Part shown: piece after piece, positions 57,329 through 64,000 of the stretch | How positions within the stretch are numbered: position 1 is the stretch's first letter | Layout: each line of letters begins with the position of its first letter | Assembly: GCF_020921035.1 (NCBI RefSeq) | Contig: NC_063152.1 | Location: 31,247,903 to 31,311,902 of the forward strand | DNA length: 64,000 nt | Reading direction: 5' to 3' | Source: Rhodamnia argentea | Taxonomy: Eukaryota > Streptophyta > Magnoliopsida > Myrtales > Myrtaceae | The notes under the pieces: model-generated | The model's input: only the letters and a program-made list of their open reading frames with translations | What the model was told of the DNA's origin: nothing | Database searches by the model: none | Position numbers and translations under genes: made by a program

Positions 57329-59701
57329 TCAGATCAACCCCAAGTTGTACAGATTCCTCTTCACTATGCTTCCGAGTGACAGCAGCACCGCCCCGGCAAC
57401 CCCGCCTGCTTCCTCTTCTTCGCTCTCCGGGCTTCTGTGGTAGATCAGTGGCAACTCCTTCACTTGCAGCTCGCTCAGCCCAATCCTCTGCCTCACTGCC
57501 ACGATGATCTTCGCGTCTGCCGGGTTCCCTGCTGCGTCCGTCATGTAGAACACGTTGAAAGCTGTGCCCAACGTGGTGGATATCTCGGCCCTCGTCACGT
57601 TGAGGCCGTTCTCGCGGAATGTCCTCGTGACCTCTGCTACAAGGCCCGGTCTATCCGCTGTGCATAGTTCTAACCTCACACCCTGTTGAACGTAGAGGAC
57701 ATTCCATTAGATCAAAGGACTAGAGAAACAAGAACGGTACTAAATTTGCAAGATAAATGGCGCTTGATCGGTGAAATTTTGGGATTATCTGTAAAATTAC
57801 CTCAGATGCTCGTCTCTCGACAGCAGCTTGCAGACATAAGATCACACGTTGCCTCTCAGCCTCGGAATTAATCGGGGTTCCATCCGTGTGCCTAATCCAG
57901 AATTCCTGAAACAACATCGACAAACTGTCGAGTTAATATCTTTACCAAATAGCGAACTGGTTTTTTCTCATTTCGATTAAAATCGGCAAAGATATTTACC
58001 AGAGATGCTCTATCCCCAGTAGTATCAATGGTCGCGTGGTAGACGACATACTCCATATCCGTCAATGTGCACACCACATCGAACAGAAGCTTCGTTCTGT
58101 CCTTGCACTCAACGTTCACGGCTGAGTAATCGGCCCAATGTTGTACTGTCACAACTGGAGAGCCGCCATTCAGCTGTAGGACTGGCTCCCTCTCATAATC
58201 CCGATCCGCAAACATCATCTGGTGCAGTCTTCTCTCAGTGTGTGTCACCGCCAGAGAAACTGACGTCTTCGCGCTCCTAATGTCGTTATCTCCCTTGAGA
58301 ACGTTCCTCAACCGTGCCTCGATTGTATCGATCTGCTGCGAGTCCTCGATCGGGGACCCGGAATTGCAGTCCTTGACATAAATTAGGGAAGCAATCCTGC
58401 CGTTGTGCGTCCACACTTTGGCCTCCACGACATTGCATTGCAGATTGGCCAACACTGCGAACACCTCGGAGAGCAGGCCGACCCGGTCTGTGCCGGTCAG
58501 CTCTAGCGCGGTTAGGCCAGTGTAGTCACTGGTGCTCGTGTAGTGAATGGTTCCGAGAGACTGCAACAACCATAACCGACACTCTTTTCAGATACAAACA
58601 ATGCAATGTCCATGACTAATCAATCAGTCAGATCCACTTAACCCAGGATTGATTCCTCCCATAATCTAATAGAGTACACATGTAACTGGTTCCACATATA
58701 CCAGTTACAGTTAAGAGGGTTCTTAAGAAGTTTCAGAGGAGTAAATTACCTGTTCCATGTAGCTGATAACGCTCTCATCTGTTAATTTCTTTCCGTTTTG
58801 ATCAGTCACATGGAAAACTGTAGAACCCAGAAAAATCCAAGGCAAGAAAAATCAGGGAAATTTCTCAAACATTCGATCAAGGCAAGTTACTAAATGTGAA
58901 CATACCGAGATAAAGACATAACGCTAAGAAAAGAACCAAAAGAACAAAAAATTAAGGGGACAAAAAAAAAAAAAACGATATGGCGACTCACCATCCATGA
59001 ACCATTTCCCATCAGACGAAATGTGAGCCTTCTTGACGGAAAGGTTGAGATCAGTGAGGATCTGGACTGCCTCCAAAAGAATCCCATGTTTTCTCGCATG
59101 GTCGACCTGAAAAAAAAAAAAAATCACGAACCCAAGACTTGGTCAGACCCGTACAACGTTGAACGAGCTACAAGGTATCTCTTTTTTTTCTTTCTGGTTT
59201 TGTTGAAACTTCTGGAGAAGGGTTTCGTGGAAGCATACCTTGACAATAGTGGCAGTGGGGCAAACACCATTGTCAATCACAACCCTGTTAAGAAGGCAAC
59301 AATTAAAACAACCAAGTCAACTTGAATGTCATCTGGTCTAAAATTCGAAGTCTACACGACAGAACTCTGTCTTTGAACTTTCTAAGGATGGTTTGCGAAG
59401 AAATCTTTTTCCACTAGAAAATAATATCTATTTGAAATAAAGCAAGTTTCTTACAGAATTTAGCAAGAGACCGGACGAGAAAATTGGGGAACAAAAAATC
59501 AACAAATCCCAAAAAGGGAAAAGGTCAAAAACAGAGACCCAGAGAGCTCCTCCGTGATTTTGGGACCAGTAGAAAGAATTCGAGGGAAAGGAGGAAATGA
59601 ATCTCGGGAACAAACCTCGGGGTGTTCATGCGAAACACGAGCTTCTCGTACTCGTCCAGGAAGGCATGCCGCTCCATATTCTCCACTCTCTGCATCTGCA
59701 T
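57329..59701 (-). CDS. ACR8: ACT domain repeat protein, ACR8 type
   Basis: Plant ACR proteins carry four ACT domains, the fold used for small-ligand (often amino-acid) sensing as in the bacterial uridylyltransferase GlnD; the exact ligand is not established. Seven exons: 59701-59616, 59284-59239, 59106-58992, 58817-58750, 58560-58000, 57905-57801 and 57682-57329, in frame, 444 aa (436 from the third ATG). Counting from MERHAF: ACT1 about 33-105 ([20 protein letters not shown]), ACT2 about 114-190 ([20 protein letters not shown]), ACT3 about 243-320 ([20 protein letters not shown]) and ACT4 about 322-395 ([20 protein letters not shown]). The C-terminus is [11 protein letters not shown]. Family members start at the [13 protein letters not shown] position, but the first ATG of the transcript is eight codons earlier (MQMQRVEN). 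ACR8 is favoured over ACR4 by the [13 protein letters not shown] start and [20 protein letters not shown]. Confidence 0.94.
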
Positions 59702-59860
59702 CTTCTCCCCTCCCTTCTCTCCCCAAAACCAGAAACACCGAACAAGCAAAAGCCTCAGACTGTCAGACACCCACTTGACCGAAACCACGTCTCCACCTCT
59801 GAAATCGAGACCCAGAGGCGAGAAATCCGAAGGCACCGCGATTTGTAACGACGTTGCTGG

Positions 59861-59878
59861 CTGCTGCTGCTGCTGCTG
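59861..59878. repeat. (CTG)n run in the ACR8 5' UTR
   Basis: Six CTG units (CAG on the transcript strand). In the frame of the gene they would read as a glutamine run, but no upstream ATG precedes them. Confidence 0.8.
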
Positions 59879-60131
59879 GGGGACTGTGGGCGTGGATAGC
59901 GAACAACAGCAGTAACAACAAGAATGTCGGATTCTCTCTGTCTCTCTCGTGCTACGAATCGTCAGCCTTTTGCTGGCCTCCCTCCTTCGATCGAACGTCA
60001 CCGAGAAGAACGAACTCCTCTATAACTGCCGCCTTTCTCTCTCTACAGAGCTAGCGGGCAGGTTTTTTTCTCCCTCTAGAGAGCCTTTGGTCTTTCTACT
60101 CTCGAGGACTCTGCCCTTGGGGGGTCTCTAG

Positions 60132-60139
60132 TATATATA
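60132..60139 (-). promoter_or_regulatory. TATA box of ACR8
   Basis: CCTATATATACTAG on the minus strand, about 430 nt upstream of the first ATG, giving a leader of about 400 nt that contains no ATG. Confidence 0.6.
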
Positions 60140-63100
60140 GGCGGGCAGTTTCCCTTACTGAAATTGTTATTTTACTGAGTAATGTTCCAGTACGAGAAAT
60201 TTATTTATTTCTGGCAAAGCGAGAGAGAAGGTGATGGTACTGGGAGGGGGGACACATGGCGTGGGTGGCGCTGGCGCGTGCCCCGGACGGACTGTCCGGG
60301 CCGGGCCGCCGGCCCTACCCGCCCCACCCTTTCCCTTTTCTTTTTACGGTTTTACCCCTTCACTACTTAAAAAATAGGAAAAACCCCAATAATGTCAAAA
60401 GGAATTATGAATAATCAACTCAGATTCTTATTAGGCGCAACCCGGGAAAAAAAAAAAATTTACCCTTGCGAATAATCAAAAGGCAAGAATTCTAATTTAT
60501 TTATCTCAATCTTTTGAAATGCACGTAAAGTTAACCATGAATGAACTCGATTATGTTCGAGCCGATTTGGTTTCGACACTAGTTTTATTTTTCCTCTTTT
60601 TCAGGGAAATTTCTTCTGTACGACACCGATCCCGCTTGGTCACTATAATATGGGCTTGGTCTGAGAAATGATCTAAATATCTCATCTTGTTCTATTCTAA
60701 TTCCAAGAATTTTCCGCTTCGCTCGATCGAGGTATCAATCGACGACAGATCGAGTTAAATTCCTCGATCCGACGGATGGGATTGAATGCATATCCGGGGG
60801 CTGTATTTAGGGTAATCGTCAAAAGGAAAATGACCCAAAAAAAGAAGAAGAAGAAGACAAAGTTAACTTTAAAGTAGGTGATCCGGCCGACCGGGTCGGC
60901 AAGTGAAGAGAGCACCGCTCGGGTCGGCTCTTCCCTCGTCCATTAACCTTGTTAGGCTGGTTCCTTGTACTTGTCGCTGTACCTTCCCTCGTGACGAACT
61001 ATGGTTTCCAACCGAATAGGCCCCTCGCCCCGCTGTCCTTATTCCCCTGCTCGTCCTCTTTTGCGGGGAGGTTAAAGTCGTCCTTTTCACACACGCCATT
61101 TAAGAGATATCGGGAGCCCCCAGATTGGAGAGTCGTGCTCCCGTCCAATTGGGAAAAGTTCAATCTTCGAGATGCTCAACTTAAAATGAACGGACAAATC
61201 CAAGACCAAACCCCGTGACAAAGTATCTCTCGGCACTACTCCGTTAACCAGTCGTTCGGAACTCGGTCGCTGTTTTTTATATTCACTACCCACGAAACCA
61301 TCCGGCTAAACAAACCCCTTCGAGAGGGTTGATCCGAGTTGTAAAACGACCGGAATCTTTGCGCCTCGGGAAGGAGGGGCGACTCGGGGTTACTTGTCCG
61401 AAGAGTGCTTTTGCCCCTCGTTGTTGGGCGGAAGAAAAGTGAGCAAAAAACCTACGAAAACACGCCGCTGTCGCGATTCGATTGGTCGCCCTTACTGTGG
61501 GCGTGGGGGATCGCTTTACTTCGCTTTGGACTCACTCCGGCGGGACACTTTTGGGCCAGTACGGGTGGGTTAACGTAGTCGGGGAGGCACGCAATCCTGG
61601 GTTTGGCTCATCATGCCGTCCATTCCATAGCCGCCACGTGTCCGGACCAGGGCAGTGTGTTGGCCCGACATGCATCCCCCTTGTCTCGCCATCACGTGCT
61701 TCCCGTCAGAGGAGCACGTTCCCCGGTTTCCTTCGGAGTCAAAGCTCCCCAGCTCGTCTCACCAACGTGCCACCGTCGCATTAATTAACCGCTTCACCCC
61801 CCCCCTCCCGCCAACTTTACGATGGCCCAAATCCTTAGTGGCCGCACGATTCCCCATCGCGGGCCGTCACGATGCCGCCACGTGGACGAGACATCGTAAT
61901 TGAATTTTCCCCCTCCCGCGACGTGCGTTGCACTTGTTGGAATAACCTGTATTTCATGTAAATTAGGAATTTTTTTTTATTTTTATTTATTATAATTTAT
62001 TGTAGATAAGAACGATTGTAATACTGTATAGATTCATTCAATAAAGAGGAAAATATTCTTCTACAACACTAACAAGAAATGAATGCTTTGGAAGAGAGGC
62101 TTGTTAATGGCGCGCCGGTAAAAGCGCGAGTGGTGCGACGGTTGATGTTGAAAAGACGCCTTCGACCTTCCCCGGGTCGACCCGTTGAAGCAGTTTCGAT
62201 GCCCTTTTTTTTTGGTTTTTTCCAAACAAAAAGGATCCACGTGGGATATAAAAAGATGAAATCTCTTTTTTTTTTATAAATAAACAAAGAAACGAAAACG
62301 GAGGGAAAACGAATTTGGAGGAAGAAGGGATCCGGCGGGAAACCGGTAACCTTACCGCCAAATTGGGACGGCGGTGGTGGGGGTCCACGTCATCACGGGT
62401 GCCCAGCGACAGCGACCCCCCCTCCCCGAATCTGACTCAAATCTGATAACGCGGGAGCAGGAAAAGCAAAAGGGTGGACCCCACCATGTCTTTTTGACGT
62501 GGCTATTACATGGGTTGGCCAAATTATTCGAAAAATCAATTGTATTATTTTTTTTTTCACACGAAAAAGATTAAAAAAAAAAAAAGGATTACAAAATAAT
62601 GTCAGGCCGGAGATTAAAATCCGAAGCTAACTCAATATCCAAACTTTGCGCGACTCGATATTTGATCGGAGCTCGATTGCCCTAACTTTGAGCACACAAA
62701 TTTTTGCCGAGTCATGCGAATAAATATTTTTCAGTTCGCGCTCCGTCGGTTCGATAAAGAAATGCAAGAAATCCCAACTCGACCCGAATTTCTGATAATG
62801 AATCCGGGCTCGAAGTAACTTCGAACGATTGTTTACCTTATCCGGAAGAAGAGGAGGAGCCCCCTTTTATTTTGAATTGGATTGGCCGAAGCTTCTGGCG
62901 TCAGCAGAGCACACACGTGGGAGACAGCTAGGACGTCTGTCCGCGGGGTCCACAGTCCACTCTCTTTCCCAAATTCCCTTTCGACGTGGGTTTTTCGCCC
63001 TTTTCCCCCTTTAAGTTCTTCCCTCTTTTTTGACCCTCGACTTTCCGGACCCCCCCGGTTCACACCCGTGCTGGGGGGCGCCGGATTCGGGTCTTCGGGT

Positions 63101-64000
63101 CTCGACATGAGCATGAGCAAATGAAAGAATGAATGAATGAACAGTGCGGCGCCGCGCGCATCTCTCGTCCTCGAGACACTCGCGGGCATGTTTTCCTCCT
63201 AACGTGACCCCTCCCCACCAACAGCGTCCCAATAAACAAAACATTTAATTCCATCAGATCAGATTGCTTGCCATAAACTTTCAAAAAGATGTTTTTTTTA
63301 TTTATTATTCCATTAAATTGCTTTGTAATAAGCTTCGAAGATCTCACCCCTTTTTTTTTTATTTTATATGTTTTTTTGGCCGCTGAATTCGGACGTGATT
63401 TTCCGACCACCCGCTTTACGCATTTTCCACAACTACTCCATCTTCGTCGGGGTGCCGGAGAAATTCCGCATCTCGATCTTCGTGTCTCCCTGTGGGTCCG
63501 CCACTGTGTCGTAAGATCTTGGCCGTCAAGTTGGGTTGGAGGAAGAAAGGTTGAGATGGAGATGGAGAGAGAGAGAGAGACACCAATATTTGGTCAAAGC
63601 GAGACTCCGCGTGATTCCGACGCTAGAGGCTTTGCTTCGTTCGTGGGACATCACGACGTTTCCTTAGTCTATTATTGTCTGAAAGAAGAAATTGCTAGTA
63701 CAGACGGTTTGATTATCAGTTATTTTTTATTAAATGATTTTTTAATTAATGAGTATTTTATACAAAATATATGATGATAATGTGTGAATCTATTATTCAA
63801 ATTGCACCGTCTCCGACTGTGCTGTCAATGAAGCATTTTTCTTTATAATATAACAATTTGCGAGCCACGATAGATGTTAGGAGAGCTTCGTATAGTATAA
63901 ATCTACGAGCGTGTAATGGCACGATGAGGTTCTCAAGTTTAGTATTCGATCGTGTGGACCAGTAAGTAATCTCGAAGTTAGTACTTCTTGAGGATACTAT
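60140..64000. other. ACR8 upstream region and gene-free right end
   Basis: No gene is recognised on either strand. The stretch 60240-60340 and much of 60880-61930 and 62830-63210 are GC-rich compared with the rest of the window. CACGTG boxes occur at 61635, 61879, 62238 and 62914. A TATA-like GGGATATAAAAAG follows the third of them. The numerous short frames overlap one another on both strands and show no domain. Confidence 0.4.

Noticed and set aside
59702..60001. N-terminal extension of ACR8 with a glutamine run
   Set aside because: The frame is open, but its only upstream start would be GTG; there is no ATG in the leader, so the run is in the 5' UTR.

Overview
This is a nuclear genomic window from a flowering plant, most likely a woody eudicot. 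Its genes are split by GT-AG introns, use ordinary plant splice sites, and give proteins that read closely like their Arabidopsis orthologs. The space between genes is AT-rich and full of decayed LTR, TIR and SINE-like repeats. No single feature fixes the species.

Nine protein-coding genes can be reconstructed. From left to right they are: a sterol C4-methyl oxidase of the SMO1 type (minus, 4637-8134); two adjacent DUF7054 / At4g22758-like genes of unknown function (plus, 20098-21974 and 22971-24408); a cornichon-family ER cargo receptor (plus, 26332-28334); TFB5, the smallest TFIIH subunit (plus, 30943-31481); plastid CLPR2 (plus, 32741-36204); a small membrane-anchored DUF761 protein (minus, 36522-37013); an AT-hook/PPC DNA-binding protein of the AHL1 type (minus, 38682-41958); and a four-ACT-domain protein of the ACR8 type (minus, 57329-59701). 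All the multi-exon models splice in frame, and they give proteins of 305, 260, 185, 137, 70, 280, 314 and 444 aa. The CLPR2 exon 2 donor was chosen partly by phase and length.

The genes do not form a pathway, but their order is informative. Cornichon-TFB5-CLPR2-ACR8 matches the Arabidopsis run At1g12390-At1g12420. AHL1-cornichon-SMO1 matches At4g12080-At4g12110. The window therefore looks like an unfractionated ancestor of two Arabidopsis segments.

The repeat landscape has several parts. The left edge (1-4105) is the 3' end of a Tat-lineage-like Ty3/gypsy LTR retrotransposon: a 3' untranslated region with 78-bp tandem repeats, a polypurine tract and a 1.45-kb 3' LTR. The 8.2-20 kb interval holds long-TIR foldback elements, a 936-bp tandem duplication carrying two copies of a hAT-like element with 8-bp target duplications, and a 295-bp direct repeat. 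A tandem tRNA/SINE-like array lies at 29.08-29.55 kb. The 42-57 kb interval holds a broken endogenous pararetrovirus (Caulimoviridae) RNase H segment at about 46.2-46.6 kb and a three-level nest of TIR elements at 48.7-50.6 kb. The right end (60-64 kb) is gene-free as far as can be seen. It is GC-rich in parts and carries several CACGTG boxes.
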